Shown here piece by piece: positions 45,801 to 56,233 of a DNA stretch of 64,000 nt (position 1 is the stretch's first letter; the number at the start of each line of letters is the position of its first letter). Location of the stretch: contig NZ_VANU01000002.1 in assembly GCF_005771535.1 (NCBI RefSeq), positions 310,001 through 374,000 on the forward strand, read 5' to 3'. The notes under the pieces were generated by a model, which did not search any database, was not told where the DNA came from, and saw nothing but the letters and a program-made list of their open reading frames with translations. The stretch is from Arcobacter arenosus (GTDB taxonomy: Bacteria > Campylobacterota > Campylobacteria > Campylobacterales > Arcobacteraceae). The position numbers were made by a program, and so were the translations under genes.

Positions 45801-46622
45801 ATGAATGCAAAGATTGATAGTTGTTATATTTCTATATGGAGTAATGCCTATTCAATAGGGGATGAAAAAATTGATGCTGAGCATCAAAGACTTTTTGATA
45901 TTGCAAATGAGTTAAATGTTTGTACAAATAAAATACATTTAACAACTATCTTAAAAGAACTAATTAAATATACAAAATTTCATTTTGCAAATGAAGAGAG
46001 GTTTATGAGAGAATTAAACTTTTCAAGGCTTGCTGAACATAAGGTTTTACACCAAAACTTAGTTGAGGCGTTAAATGAGGTTTTAAAAAAAATTAGTACT
46101 CAAGATATGGAAGAAACAATTTTTCAATTAAGTATATTAGTTAATAAAAATATTCTACAACATATTTTAATAGAAGATAAAAAAGTACACCATGAGATTA
46201 AGCCAAGGGAACACTTAAGAGAAAGATTTAAATGGAATATAGAGTATCAATTAAAAAATCAATTATTAGATGAAGAACATGAACAATTATTTAATATAGC
46301 TTTGAAATCTTTGAATTACCATGGAACTAATATAAAAACACATGTGAAAATTACAGTTAATGAATTGTATGAATATATGAAAACCCATTTTAATCATGAA
46401 GAAGAGTATTTAGTTCAAATTGGATATCCACTATTAGAAGAACATAGGGCAATTCATGAAAATATTATTGAACAGATGAATGCTTTTATTAAAAAATTGC
46501 CAACTTTATCAATAATCAATTTTGAAAAAAAATTAATTGAATATATGGATATTTGGTTAATTAATCATATCTTATATGAAGATAGAAAAATTATAAGTTT
46601 TGTTCAAAGCAATCAATCTTAG
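45801..46622 (+). CDS. Bacteriohemerythrin with two hemerythrin domains
   Basis: Non-haem diiron oxygen-binding protein, 273 residues. Domain 1 (about 10-135) and domain 2 (about 140-270) each show the full ligand set: DAEHQRLFDI, HFANEERFM, AEHKVLHQNL and HILIEDKK in the first; DEEHEQLFNI, HFNHEEEYL, EEHRAIHENI and HILYEDRK in the second. Most bacterial copies have one domain. It probably binds or senses oxygen in this microaerophile-type group. Its 3' end overlaps the convergent amidohydrolase gene by 32 bp. Confidence 0.93.
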   Translation: MNAKIDSCYISIWSNAYSIGDEKIDAEHQRLFDIANELNVCTNKIHLTTILKELIKYTKFHFANEERFMRELNFSRLAEHKVLHQNLVEALNEVLKKISTQDMEETIFQLSILVNKNILQHILIEDKKVHHEIKPREHLRERFKWNIEYQLKNQLLDEEHEQLFNIALKSLNYHGTNIKTHVKITVNELYEYMKTHFNHEEEYLVQIGYPLLEEHRAIHENIIEQMNAFIKKLPTLSIINFEKKLIEYMDIWLINHILYEDRKIISFVQSNQS

Positions 46623-47424
46623 GAAAGTTTACTTCTAAATGAACCTCTAAAAATTTTGTCAAGGCAGAAACAAATGCTTTGGCGCATCTTTGTCTATTTT
46701 CTTTCGTATCTCTACAGTTTACATAGGGGAATTCTATTTGAATACCACTAATATTTCTTTTATCTAAAGAACCATGTAAATAGGTATTATAAGCTCCTTC
46801 ATAATAGTTATTATCAGCAGCATATGGAAGTTTAACTGAAGGAACGGAGTCAAAACCTAGATTTGTCATCAAACTTCCCATAGAAAAAGGTCCTTTTAGT
46901 TGATTAAAAAAAGATTGTTTTGAAAATTTAGCTAGATTTTTTATACTTGATTGTTCTTGATACTCTTTTAGTTGTGTTTCATGTAGGTTTAAAGTTGAGT
47001 TATCAAGCATATATCCAAACTCTAAATAATTGTGTGGATGAGATTGTCCATGAATATCAATATAAATCCCTTTAGCAAATTTTTTTTCAACTTCATTTTT
47101 AGAAAATTTAATTAAATTGTGAAATCTATCATATATCTTTGAGGCCTTTTTATCTTCAAAGGCCTCTTCTTTTTTTCTGTTTAAATCAATTTTTTCCCTT
47201 GAAATTGAAGCGATTACGGCATAGGGAGTTTTGCCTAAACTTTTTTCAAACTCCTTAATTATTTCTAATGTTAGTTCTTTTGTATAATCGTCTTTTTCAA
47301 AAACTCCAGATGTTCTTGTTTTTATCTCCTTTGGGAGTATTTCACCACCATGGGGAGCAGATAGTATTATAGGAAGAGTTCCTTCATAAAACTCTATATA
47401 CTCATGAGTATTAGAATTGATCAT
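46591..47424 (-). CDS. N-formylglutamate amidohydrolase family protein
   Basis: 277 residues, FGase family. LPIILSAPHGGEILP, DLNRKKEEAFED and YIDIHGQSHPHN hold the usual metal and substrate residues; QIEFPYVNCRD is near the C-terminus. Named members deformylate formylglutamate in histidine breakdown, but no hut genes are nearby, and related proteins may act on other N-acyl or gamma-glutamyl substrates. The start overlaps the mnmD-like gene by 14 bp. Closeness to the GCS2-GGT pair is suggestive only. Confidence 0.85.
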   Translation of the reverse strand: MINSNTHEYIEFYEGTLPIILSAPHGGEILPKEIKTRTSGVFEKDDYTKELTLEIIKEFEKSLGKTPYAVIASISREKIDLNRKKEEAFEDKKASKIYDRFHNLIKFSKNEVEKKFAKGIYIDIHGQSHPHNYLEFGYMLDNSTLNLHETQLKEYQEQSSIKNLAKFSKQSFFNQLKGPFSMGSLMTNLGFDSVPSVKLPYAADNNYYEGAYNTYLHGSLDKRNISGIQIEFPYVNCRDTKENRQRCAKAFVSALTKFLEVHLEVNFPKIDCFEQNL

Positions 47425-48148
47425 ATATAGCTTTTGCTTCTTTATTTCTTTGTTGTTTTAGTTGCATATCAATATATTTTCCATCAATATCTTTTTTAGT
47501 TTTTAATGCTAATGTTTGTTTTTTCTTTCCTATTGGATTAATTTCATATATTTCAAAACCTGCTTTATATAAAGATAATCTAACTGGCGTTGCAATAGAG
47601 TAGGTAGTTAACACGCAATCATCAGAACAAATTTTATAGATATCTTTAAAATACTCTACACTCCATAGTTCACGGTTAACTTCAGAACTAAAGGCATCTT
47701 GATAAACAATATCTATTGAATCAAGAGTTTTAATATATTTTCTAGCATCACCAATAAAAAGTTCTATTTTTATATCTTTATCTTCATATTTGAAATTTTT
47801 TGATAATTCTTTTATTATATTTTTAATATTTTCAAATTCAACTGGATAATCAAAATTTTCAAGGGATTTAATTAATTCTAAATCAAGTTCCGGTGAGTAA
47901 ATATCAAGTTTTACATTTAAAGAGTGTTTTTTTATATAATATATTGTACTTAGAGTGTTATAACCTATACCAAAACATATATCCAGTATTCTAAGATTTT
48001 TTTTATTTTTATGAAATTCAAATGCTGGAATAACATGTTTTGTTAGAGACTCTTCGATGGCACCTGTTTTCAAATCATGAAAGTGTTGGTCATACTTTTT
48101 AGAATAAAGAGTATTTGAACCATCGAAAGTTTTAATAAAATTGTGCAT
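47411..48148 (-). CDS. MnmC/MnmD-type tRNA wobble-uridine methyltransferase
   Basis: 245 residues, the methyltransferase half of MnmC without the FAD oxidase. TLYSKKYDQHFHDLKTGAIEES is the family opening; AdoMet motif I is ILDICFGIGYNTLST. DIVYQDAFSSEVNRELWS and TYSIATPVRLSLYKAGFEI follow. It completes the 5-methylaminomethyl group on tRNA. It lies 12 bp after luxS on the same strand, and the next gene overlaps it. Confidence 0.9.
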   Translation of the reverse strand: MHNFIKTFDGSNTLYSKKYDQHFHDLKTGAIEESLTKHVIPAFEFHKNKKNLRILDICFGIGYNTLSTIYYIKKHSLNVKLDIYSPELDLELIKSLENFDYPVEFENIKNIIKELSKNFKYEDKDIKIELFIGDARKYIKTLDSIDIVYQDAFSSEVNRELWSVEYFKDIYKICSDDCVLTTYSIATPVRLSLYKAGFEIYEINPIGKKKQTLALKTKKDIDGKYIDMQLKQQRNKEAKAIYDQF

Positions 48149-48159
48149 TTTTTATGGTA

Positions 48160-48675
48160 TTAGCAACCTAAAGATTTTAATTTTTCTTCTGGTAAATAAA
48201 GTTCTTTATTTGACATTACACCAATTTTACTATCAATAATATCTTGTGCTATTTGTTTAGCTTCTTCAAGTGAATGCATTTTATAAGTACCACATTGATA
48301 TTCATTTAATTCTGGAATATCTTTTTGAGATTCAACTTTTAAAACATCTTCCATTGAAAGTTTCCAAGCCTTTGCAACCTCTTCTTCAGAAGGATTACCT
48401 AATAAACTCATATAAAAACCTGTTCTACATCCCATTGGAGATACATCAATAATTTCAACTGAATCTGAATTTAAATGTTCTCTAATAAAACCTGCAAAAA
48501 GGTGCTCTAAAGTATGAATACCTTTTTCCCCTAACATTTTTTCATTTGGAACACAGAATCTTAAATCAAATACAGTAATAATATCACCTGAAGGAGACTT
48601 CATAGTTTTTGCAACTCTTACTGCAGGAGCTGGCATAATAGTATGGTCTACTCTAAAACTGTCTAATAATGGCAT
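48160..48675 (-). CDS. luxS: S-ribosylhomocysteine lyase (autoinducer-2 synthase)
   Basis: Splits S-ribosylhomocysteine to homocysteine and the AI-2 precursor. 171 residues, normal length. The metal ligands are H54 and H58 in IHTLEHLF and the cysteine in [10 protein letters not shown]; the catalytic cysteine C83 is in [10 protein letters not shown]. It links to metH, which remethylates the homocysteine. A chemotaxis receptor gene lies about 800 bp away on the other strand. Confidence 0.96.
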   Translation of the reverse strand: MPLLDSFRVDHTIMPAPAVRVAKTMKSPSGDIITVFDLRFCVPNEKMLGEKGIHTLEHLFAGFIREHLNSDSVEIIDVSPMGCRTGFYMSLLGNPSEEEVAKAWKLSMEDVLKVESQKDIPELNEYQCGTYKMHSLEEAKQIAQDIIDSKIGVMSNKELYLPEEKLKSLGC

Positions 48676-48726
48676 GATTTATCCTTAATTTTTTTGTGAT
48701 TTTATCGAAATTTTTTTTCTAAGTGC

Positions 48727-49275
48727 TTAAATTCCATAAGTAACTAGAAGTTTAGAATCTCCAATTTTAATATCTTTTATAAAACTTCCTAAAATAGAAT
48801 CTTCTGGTACTTTGTAAAGGGGGTATTCTTTAAAAATTTTATTTATTAATGGTTCCATTGTAATTATAAGTGTTTTTGAAAATTGTTCACTCATTTTTAG
48901 TTTTCCAAAATGAAAATTTTCAATTTTTACATTTTTTAAATAAATAGAGGCAATATCTTTTCTAAATTCTGGTTCGCCATTTATTATAAATGAACCCTTT
49001 ATTGGATTTGTAAATAGAGTTTTTAATCCTAATACTATATTAACTTTAACACTATTTTTTGTTTTATGCATTTTGATTGTAGGTTTGTGAAGTATAAGAG
49101 AACCAAATACTAAGTCTTTTTCAAAAGGAAATGATTCTTCAAAAGATTGTGAAAGTTCATATTCTGAAACTCTTAATACTAATCCATCTTTTGACAAATT
49201 ACCAACACATCCCGAAAGTAGAAAAACTAGCAAGAAAGTATTTAAAACAAGAGTTACTGTATATTTGATATTCAT
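48727..49275 (-). CDS. DUF1439 lipoprotein
   Basis: 182 residues with signal peptide and lipobox LLSGC (cysteine at about residue 23). The mature part is beta-rich, with the family pattern VSEYELSQSFEESFPFEKDL and a LHKPTIKM strand. It is likely anchored in the outer membrane and related to E. coli YceB. Function is not known. It is divergent from the chemotaxis receptor gene. Confidence 0.82.
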   Translation of the reverse strand: MNIKYTVTLVLNTFLLVFLLSGCVGNLSKDGLVLRVSEYELSQSFEESFPFEKDLVFGSLILHKPTIKMHKTKNSVKVNIVLGLKTLFTNPIKGSFIINGEPEFRKDIASIYLKNVKIENFHFGKLKMSEQFSKTLIITMEPLINKIFKEYPLYKVPEDSILGSFIKDIKIGDSKLLVTYGI

Positions 49276-49377
49276 ATTTATTATAAGTCCTTTAGCTAAG
49301 TTTGATATTCTATAGTATAATTAATAAATTTGCAATGCCTTTTAAATAATAATAAAAATAACCTTTTATATTTAGAT

Positions 49378-49436
49378 AATAACTTTATGAAAATTTAATA
49401 TTAGTAATATAAGTTAAAGTTATTTTAACATATAAT
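49378..49436 (+). promoter_or_regulatory. Promoter region of the chemotaxis receptor gene
   Basis: A TATAAT box at 49431-49436 lies 39 bp before the start. Upstream, AATAACTTTA (49378-49387) and TAAAGTTATT (49415-49424) form a perfect 10-bp inverted repeat with a 27-base gap whose second arm touches the promoter. It may be a regulator site. Confidence 0.45.
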
Positions 49437-49475
49437 TGAATCTTAATTCATAAATAATAAGATAGGGAGATGAAA

Positions 49476-51743
49476 ATGTTGGGGAATATTTCTATAAAAA
49501 TGAAGCTTATTATTTCATTTACAATTATCGCATTATTGGTTGTACTTTCTTCTATTACAAGTATTTTTGATTTATCTAAAAGTTCCAAAGGTTTTCAAAG
49601 TTACAAAGGTAGTGTACAAAATAGTCTTCATTTTATTCAAATAGAGGAAAAAATACTACTTCTAAATAATAATCTAAAGAGCTATTTAAATAATCCAAAA
49701 GAAGAAGAGATTAAAAGATTTGGAAATAATTATAAAGGTGTTGAAAACTTAATAAAAGAAGCTAATAAATACAGTAACAAAAATCAAAAAAAACAACTTG
49801 CCTTAATCACTAAAAAGTTAAACAGTTACAAAACTAATTTTGAAAGCTTAGTATCCTTAATGGAAAAAACTGATGAAATTTATACAAATAATTTAGCAAT
49901 AAATGGAAAAAATATTGAGGAGTTACTTAGTTCAATAATGCTTACTTCTGAAATTGATGAGAAATATGAAGTCTCAGTTCAATCAGGTTATGCAATTAGA
50001 TTTATGCTATTAGCAAGACTTTATACAATGAAGTTTTTAGATTCAAGTTCTAATGATGATGTAAAAGAGATAAATAAAGAGTTTGGATATCTTTTAGAGC
50101 AAGTATCTGACTTAGATGATTTAATAGAAAATGAAGTAAGAAAAGATAAATTAAATCAAGTTCGTAATTTAATCCCTATATATAAAAATGGAGTTGATGA
50201 TATAGTAAAAAATATCAATGAACGGGATAAATTAATTTTACAAAACAATAGTTTAGAAAATGATATTGAAAAAGTAATTGATGATTCAAAAAAACAAAGT
50301 GAAAAAGCTCAGAATTTAATTGGTGAAGAGGTTAGTAGTTTAAATGAAGGGATAAAAACCAAAACAATTATTGTAGGATTAATTGTATTGATTTTAGTAG
50401 TCTCTTTTTCAATCACCATTGCAAAGGGTATTACAAATGGTTTAAATAGTTTAAATAATGGGATATTAAACCTACTAAATAGTAATGATACCTCTACACG
50501 GGTTGAAGTTAAAAATAAAGATGAAATTTCAAAAATTGCCCAAAATTTTAACAACTATCTAGAGTCAATAGACAAAGGTTTAAAAGATGATGCAAAAGTA
50601 ATTGAAGATGTTAAAAGAGTAGTATCTTTAGTTAAAGATGGAAAAGTAAACCAAGAGGTAAAAGTAAAATCTAATAATAAAAACTTAAATGAACTTAGAG
50701 TTCTATTTAATGAGATGTTAGATGTTTTAAGTTCAAAAATCTCAGATGATATTAATAAGATAGAAAAAGCTTTAGAAACATATTCAAAACTTGATTTTAG
50801 ACATAGAATTGATAATGCAAATGCTAAGGTTGAAGTTGGACTGAATCAATTGGCAAATATTATAAATGAGATGCTAGTTGAAAATAAAACAAATGGCTTA
50901 ACCATAGAAGATAGTGCAAAAAAAGTTGTGGAAAATGTTAGAGTTGTTAGTACTGCTTCTACTGAAGCCGCATCTTCAATAGAGGAAACTGCAAGTGCTT
51001 TAGATGAAATTACAGCAACAATAACAAGTAATACTCAAAATATATTAAGAATGGCATCTTTTGCAAATGAGTTATCAACTTCAGCTAAAGAGGGTAAAGA
51101 ATATGCAGGGAAAACAGCTTCTTCTATGGATGAGATTAATGATGAGGTAAATAGTATTAATGAAGCAATTAGTGTAATTGATCAAATTGCATTTCAAACT
51201 AATATTCTTTCACTAAATGCAGCAGTTGAAGCAGCAACAGCAGGAGAAGCAGGGAAAGGGTTTGCCGTTGTGGCACAAGAAGTTAGAAATCTTGCAAATA
51301 GGAGTGCTCAAGCTGCTAATCAAATAAAAAGATTAGTTGAATCTGCAACAAATAAAGCAAATATAGGTAAAGATGTATCAACACAAATGATTAGTGGATA
51401 CGATATCTTAACTGATAATGTTTCAAAAACTTTAGAATTAATTTTAGAAGTTGAACGGGTATTTAAAGAACAAAAAGATGGAATAGAACAAATAAATTCT
51501 GCAATAAACAATCTTGATGTACAGATTCAAAAAAATGCATCAATTGCAACTCAAACAGAAGAAGTGGCAAGTGTTAGTGAGAAAATTGCTTCTATAATTT
51601 TAGAAAATGCAAATGCAAAAGAGTTTATTGGAAAAGAGAATTCAGAAAAAAGAAAAAATTTAATTGATACAAAATTTGATGGGCTTGAAAAAAGAGCTAT
51701 GGAAAAAAGAATTAAAGAGCAAGATGATTGGGAGAGTTTTTAA
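49476..51743 (+). CDS. Methyl-accepting chemotaxis protein with C-terminal pentapeptide
   Basis: About 755 residues. TM1 (about 8-28), a periplasmic helical sensor (about 29-295), TM2 (about 298-318), a HAMP domain and a second HAMP-like helical unit (to about 470), then the signalling hairpin with [20 protein letters not shown] and [18 protein letters not shown]. It ends in DWESF, matching the xWxxF pentapeptide (NWETF in E. coli Tar and Tsr) that tethers CheR and CheB. ATG 49476 is chosen since AGGGAG lies 6 bases before it; an ATG at 49470 is too close. The ligand is unknown. Confidence 0.93.
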   Translation: MLGNISIKMKLIISFTIIALLVVLSSITSIFDLSKSSKGFQSYKGSVQNSLHFIQIEEKILLLNNNLKSYLNNPKEEEIKRFGNNYKGVENLIKEANKYSNKNQKKQLALITKKLNSYKTNFESLVSLMEKTDEIYTNNLAINGKNIEELLSSIMLTSEIDEKYEVSVQSGYAIRFMLLARLYTMKFLDSSSNDDVKEINKEFGYLLEQVSDLDDLIENEVRKDKLNQVRNLIPIYKNGVDDIVKNINERDKLILQNNSLENDIEKVIDDSKKQSEKAQNLIGEEVSSLNEGIKTKTIIVGLIVLILVVSFSITIAKGITNGLNSLNNGILNLLNSNDTSTRVEVKNKDEISKIAQNFNNYLESIDKGLKDDAKVIEDVKRVVSLVKDGKVNQEVKVKSNNKNLNELRVLFNEMLDVLSSKISDDINKIEKALETYSKLDFRHRIDNANAKVEVGLNQLANIINEMLVENKTNGLTIEDSAKKVVENVRVVSTASTEAASSIEETASALDEITATITSNTQNILRMASFANELSTSAKEGKEYAGKTASSMDEINDEVNSINEAISVIDQIAFQTNILSLNAAVEAATAGEAGKGFAVVAQEVRNLANRSAQAANQIKRLVESATNKANIGKDVSTQMISGYDILTDNVSKTLELILEVERVFKEQKDGIEQINSAINNLDVQIQKNASIATQTEEVASVSEKIASIILENANAKEFIGKENSEKRKNLIDTKFDGLEKRAMEKRIKEQDDWESF

Positions 51744-51750
51744 ACTCTCC
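51731..51750. terminator. Terminator spanning the chemotaxis receptor stop codon
   Basis: GGAGAGTTT (51731-51739) and AAACTCTCC (51742-51750) with a 2-base loop. The left arm encodes part of the C-terminal pentapeptide; the stop is 51741-51743. The convergent gene ends at 51750. Confidence 0.65.
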
Positions 51751-52103
51751 TAAAAATTTAGGTGTTTTCTTACCATTTTCTTATAGGCTTTCATGTGAAC
51801 TTTTAGCATATTTGGAATAATCTCCTCTTTACAGGCATGAACAATATCTGCAAATTCAGATTTTGAAAAAATCGTATCTCTATCTCTAGCTAAGAAAATT
51901 AATCTATTCATATCATCATTTAGTTCAATATCTTTTCTATCACAAATAGCATCATATACAAAAAAGAAAGTTTTTCTATCTTCATGGGTCATTTGACAAG
52001 AATCATCTAACATTTTTAAAGCAAGTTTTGCAGCATATTCAATCTCTATTGATTCAAAATTATGATTTAGTGCCCAGTTGTAAGCTTTTTGATGTATATC
52101 CAT
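51750..52103 (-). CDS. Unknown soluble protein, 117 residues
   Basis: 117 residues, all-helical appearance, with no signal or membrane helix. Conserved-looking words are CQMTHEDRKTFFFVYDAICDR and IVHACKEEI. GGATATGCA precedes the ATG, giving a plausible ribosome-binding site. No family recognised. It lies 38 bp downstream of another small gene on the same strand and converges on the receptor gene. Confidence 0.65.
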   Translation of the reverse strand: MDIHQKAYNWALNHNFESIEIEYAAKLALKMLDDSCQMTHEDRKTFFFVYDAICDRKDIELNDDMNRLIFLARDRDTIFSKSEFADIVHACKEEIIPNMLKVHMKAYKKMVRKHLNF

Positions 52104-52141
52104 TGCATATCCTTTTTAGAAAATATGCAAGATTTATACCC

Positions 52142-52525
52142 TTATTCCTTTGGAATATTGTCTAAAAGATTGTTAAGATATTTAGTAGCTGTAATTTTCT
52201 GATAAAAAACAAAAACAATCACTAGAATTACACCTATTCCATAGGTAAATAAAATCCCTGTAACAACAAGAATAACTAGAATCCACACATGTAGTAGTTC
52301 TCCAAAAATATTTAAGGAGATAGACTTTTTTGATTTTTCAATATCAATGTTTAAATCATAGGTAAGGAGCGAGCTTTTAGGTTTAAAACCTTTGAAGAAT
52401 AAAGTTTTTTCACTAATTGTTGTATCTTTACTAAAAGGAGTTAGCTTATTTTCTAAATAGTTTATAACTTCATCTTTTTGGGTTTGTATATCTTTTTTTA
52501 TTTGAATATCAAAAAGTCCCATCAT
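52142..52525 (-). CDS. Unknown two-helix membrane protein, 127 residues
   Basis: 127 residues. A soluble N-terminal part of about 75 residues (FDIQIKKDIQTQKDEVINYL) is followed by two close membrane helices (about 78-95 and 97-112). AAGGAA precedes a double ATG, so the start could be 52525 or 52522. I recognise no family. Confidence 0.65.
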   Translation of the reverse strand: MMGLFDIQIKKDIQTQKDEVINYLENKLTPFSKDTTISEKTLFFKGFKPKSSLLTYDLNIDIEKSKKSISLNIFGELLHVWILVILVVTGILFTYGIGVILVIVFVFYQKITATKYLNNLLDNIPKE

Positions 52526-52621
52526 TTTCCTTAAAATATTTTAATTAAGTATAACAAGAGTTAAAGATTTTATATAAAGATTTATGTGTATAAACTATAC
52601 AACTGTATAAAGAAGTATTAA

Positions 52622-52646
52622 AACAAAGGAGAAGAACTCCTTTGTT
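52622..52646 (-). terminator. nifJ terminator
   Basis: AACAAAGGAG (52622-52631), loop AAGAA, CTCCTTTGTT (52637-52646): a perfect 10-bp stem just after the nifJ stop, with only a short T-run. Confidence 0.85.
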
Positions 52647-52654
52647 AGATTTTA

Positions 52655-55600
52655 TTAAGCGTCTTGACCTTCTAATTCGTCAGAATAATCAGCTGCCGCC
52701 ATTCTAGTTAATTGTCTATATCTGTATTGCGCTTCTTTTTTATTTTGCTCTAATAAGAAATCAGCTTTTTCAGGATTAAGTTTTTTAAGAGATCTATATC
52801 TATTTTCTCTTAATAGGAACTCTTCATATTTGTCCCAATTTGGTTTTTTACCAGAAATTTTGATTGGGTTTTTACCCTCTTCAATTTTTCTTGGGTCAAA
52901 GGTATAAATTGGCCAATATCCACAATCTGTAGCCATTTGCCCTTGGTCAACTGATTTCATCAATCCACCTTGAATACCGTGAGCAATACAAGGAGAGTAA
53001 GCAATAATTAATGATGGTCCATCATACTCTTCTGCTTCTTTCATAGCTTGTACAGCTTGTTTTTGAGAAGCTCTTGAGTTGATTTGTGCAACAAAAATAT
53101 TTCCATAAGTCATAGAGATATAACCTAAGTCTTTTTTCTTGTTTGGTTTACCATCATTAGTAAAGTCTGCAATTGAACCAGTTCTAGCTGATTTAGAAGA
53201 TTGTCCACCAGTATTTGAGTAAACCTCTGTATCAACTACAAGCATATTAACATTTTCACCAGTTGCTAATACATGGTCAACACCACCATAACCGATGTCA
53301 TATGCCCAACCATCTCCACCGATGATCCATTGTGATTTTCTCACTATGTATTTTTTAAGAGATAATAAATCTTTAACACCTGGTAAATCTTGATTTTGTT
53401 CTAATTGTGGAACTAGTTTATCTCTAATCTCTTGAGTCATTTTTCCATTTGATCTATTTGCTAACCATTCTTTATATAATGCTTTAAGTGGATTAGATGC
53501 AGTTTCCATAGTCTCTTCCATGATTCTACCAACTCTATTTCTGATAGTTTCATTTGCTGCATGCATACCATAACCAAACTCAGCTGCATCTTCAAATAAT
53601 GAGTTTGCCCATGCAGGACCTTCACCTTTTGCATTTTTAGTAAATGGTGTTGATGGAGCTGATGCTGAGTAAATTGAAGTACATCCTGTAGCATTAGAAA
53701 TCATCATTCTATCACCAAATAATTGAGTAGCTAATGTAATATATGGTGTTTCACCACAACCTGGACATGCAGAGTGGAACTCAAATAAAGGTTGTGCAAA
53801 TTGTGAACCTTGAACAGTGTCTGCTTTTACAAGGTGGTCTTTGTATGTTACATCATTAAATAGGTAATCAGCATTCTCTTGTTCATTATTCCCATCTTCA
53901 ATTTCATAAGGAACCATTTTAAGAGATTTTTCATTTGTTGGGCAAATATCAACACAAACATTACATCCTGTACAGTCCATAATTGAAACTTGGATTTTAT
54001 ATTTTAATCCTTGATCTTTAGTTCCCTTAGCTTTTGCGTCAAGTGAGTGAGTTTTTACACCTTCAGGAGCTTTTTCAAACTCTTCTTCATCAAGTAAGAA
54101 TGGTCTAATTACAGCATGTGGACACTCAAATGCACATTGGTTACATTGAATACATGTATCCTCATTCCATTGTGGAACCATAGTTGCGATTGATCTTTTC
54201 TCAAACTTAGTAGAACCATTTTCAAATGTTCCACCTTCCATTCCCATATTTATTATAGATGAAACTGGAATCTCATCACCTTTAGCTGCATTAACAACTT
54301 TTGCAAAGTTTTCAACATATTCTGTTCCTTTATATGCTGAATTTACAACTAATGCACCACCATCAAGATTTGACCACTCTTCTAATACTGGAACTTGCTC
54401 TAATCCCGCTTCACCAGAATCAATTGCTAAGTAGTTCATTTTAACAATCTCTTCACCTTTGTTTCCGTATGCTTTTTCTGCATATTGTTTCATATATGTT
54501 TTAGCTTCTTCATAAGGAATAATATCAGCAAGTTTAAAGAATGCTGCTTGCATAATTGTATTTGTTCTAGTCCCAAGTCCAATATCTCTTGCAATTTTTG
54601 TTGCATTGATGATATAAAAATTAATTTTTTTATCTGCTAAAATTTTCTTAACTCTATTAGGTATTCTTTGTTGAACCTCTTCAACTGAATAAATTGAGTT
54701 AAGTAAGAAAGTTCCACCATCTTTTAATTTATCAATAACTTCATATTGTTCTAAGTAAACCTCTTTTGAACATGCAACAAATCCAGGGTTTGATACTAGA
54801 TATGTTGATCTAATAGGGTTTTTACTAAATCTTAGGTGTGATCTTGTATAACCACCAGATTTTTTAGAATCATATGCAAAATAAGCTTGTGCATATAAAT
54901 CAGTTTTATCCCCAATAATTTTTACTGAGTTTTTATTAGCCCCAACTGTACCATCAGCACCTAAACCATAGAATAGACACTCATTTACATCTTCAACTAC
55001 TGATACATTTTCACCAACATCAATTGATGTATTTGTTACATCATCAATAATACCAACAGTAAATCTATCTTTAGGTGTTTGTGATGCTAAGTTATCATAA
55101 AGAGCAATAATTTGTGCAGGTGGAACATCTTTTGAAGATAAACCATATCTACCACCAATAATTTTTGGTTGTTTATTTGTTCCATAAAATACTGATTTTA
55201 CATCTAGGTATAATGGCTCACCAAGTGATCCAGGTTCTTTTGTTCTATCAATTACACAAATTCTTTCAACAGAATCTGGAAGAACATCCATAAAATATTT
55301 AGTTGAGAATGGTCTATAAAGATGAACAGTAAGAAGTCCTACTTTTCTTCCCTCAACTTTTGTTAAATAATCAATAGTCTCTTTAATAGTTTCTGTAACA
55401 GAACCCATAGCTATAATAATATCAGTTGCTTCACTATCCCCATAATAAGTAAATGGAGCATAATTTCTTCCAGTTACTTTTGATATCTCTTGCATATAAT
55501 CATTTACAATATCAGGTACAGCATCATAAAATTTATTACATGCTTCTCTACCTTGGAAATAGATATCATCGTTTTGTGCAGTACCTCTTGTAACTGGAGA

Positions 55601-56233
55601 TTCTGGATTTAAAGAAGTATCTCTAAATTTTTGAACTGCATCATAATCAATTAGTTTATCAAATACAGCATAATCCATCACTTCAACTTTGTTAATTTCA
55701 TGTGAAGTTCTAAACCCATCAAAGAAATGTAAGAATGGCACTCTACCTTTTATAGCAGCAAGGTGAGCAACTCCACCAATATCCATAACTTCTTGAACTG
55801 AACCAGTTGCAAGCATAGCAAAACCAGTTGCTCTTGCACTCATTACATCTTGGTGATCTCCAAAAATTGAAAGTGCATGTGCCGCTAATGCTCTTGCACT
55901 TACATGAATAACCCCAGGAAGTAATTGACCTGCCACTTTATACATATTTGGTATTTTTAATAATAATCCTTGAGATGCTGTATAAGTAGTAGTCAATGCA
56001 CCTGCTTGTAATGAACCATGAAATGTACCTGCCGCACCTGCTTCAGATTGCATTTCAATAACTTTTACCGTCGAACCAAAAAGGTTTTTCTTTCCTTGTG
56101 TAGCCCACTTTTCAGTATTATCTCCCATCTGAGAAGAAGGAGTAATAGGATAAACCCCAGCTACTTCTGTGAATGCATATGATACATATGCAGCCGCTTC
56201 ATTTCCATCCATAGTTGCAAATTGTTTCGTCAT
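52655..56233 (-). CDS. nifJ: Pyruvate:ferredoxin (flavodoxin) oxidoreductase, single chain
   Basis: Oxidises pyruvate with CoA to acetyl-CoA and CO2, passing electrons to ferredoxin or flavodoxin. 1192 residues with all domains fused: pyruvate-binding (1-260) opening AAYVSYAFTEVAGVYPITPSS, transketolase-C-like (about 260-420), gamma (about 430-640), two 4Fe-4S clusters (CIQCNQCAFECP and CTGCNVCVDICP), and the thiamine diphosphate domain with IGGDGWAYDIGYGGVDHVLA and SNTGGQSSKSA. AAGGATAG precedes the ATG. Campylobacterota often have multi-subunit POR instead or as well; this one is the single-chain form. Confidence 0.97.
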   Translation of the reverse strand: MTKQFATMDGNEAAAYVSYAFTEVAGVYPITPSSQMGDNTEKWATQGKKNLFGSTVKVIEMQSEAGAAGTFHGSLQAGALTTTYTASQGLLLKIPNMYKVAGQLLPGVIHVSARALAAHALSIFGDHQDVMSARATGFAMLATGSVQEVMDIGGVAHLAAIKGRVPFLHFFDGFRTSHEINKVEVMDYAVFDKLIDYDAVQKFRDTSLNPESPVTRGTAQNDDIYFQGREACNKFYDAVPDIVNDYMQEISKVTGRNYAPFTYYGDSEATDIIIAMGSVTETIKETIDYLTKVEGRKVGLLTVHLYRPFSTKYFMDVLPDSVERICVIDRTKEPGSLGEPLYLDVKSVFYGTNKQPKIIGGRYGLSSKDVPPAQIIALYDNLASQTPKDRFTVGIIDDVTNTSIDVGENVSVVEDVNECLFYGLGADGTVGANKNSVKIIGDKTDLYAQAYFAYDSKKSGGYTRSHLRFSKNPIRSTYLVSNPGFVACSKEVYLEQYEVIDKLKDGGTFLLNSIYSVEEVQQRIPNRVKKILADKKINFYIINATKIARDIGLGTRTNTIMQAAFFKLADIIPYEEAKTYMKQYAEKAYGNKGEEIVKMNYLAIDSGEAGLEQVPVLEEWSNLDGGALVVNSAYKGTEYVENFAKVVNAAKGDEIPVSSIINMGMEGGTFENGSTKFEKRSIATMVPQWNEDTCIQCNQCAFECPHAVIRPFLLDEEEFEKAPEGVKTHSLDAKAKGTKDQGLKYKIQVSIMDCTGCNVCVDICPTNEKSLKMVPYEIEDGNNEQENADYLFNDVTYKDHLVKADTVQGSQFAQPLFEFHSACPGCGETPYITLATQLFGDRMMISNATGCTSIYSASAPSTPFTKNAKGEGPAWANSLFEDAAEFGYGMHAANETIRNRVGRIMEETMETASNPLKALYKEWLANRSNGKMTQEIRDKLVPQLEQNQDLPGVKDLLSLKKYIVRKSQWIIGGDGWAYDIGYGGVDHVLATGENVNMLVVDTEVYSNTGGQSSKSARTGSIADFTNDGKPNKKKDLGYISMTYGNIFVAQINSRASQKQAVQAMKEAEEYDGPSLIIAYSPCIAHGIQGGLMKSVDQGQMATDCGYWPIYTFDPRKIEEGKNPIKISGKKPNWDKYEEFLLRENRYRSLKKLNPEKADFLLEQNKKEAQYRYRQLTRMAAADYSDELEGQDA

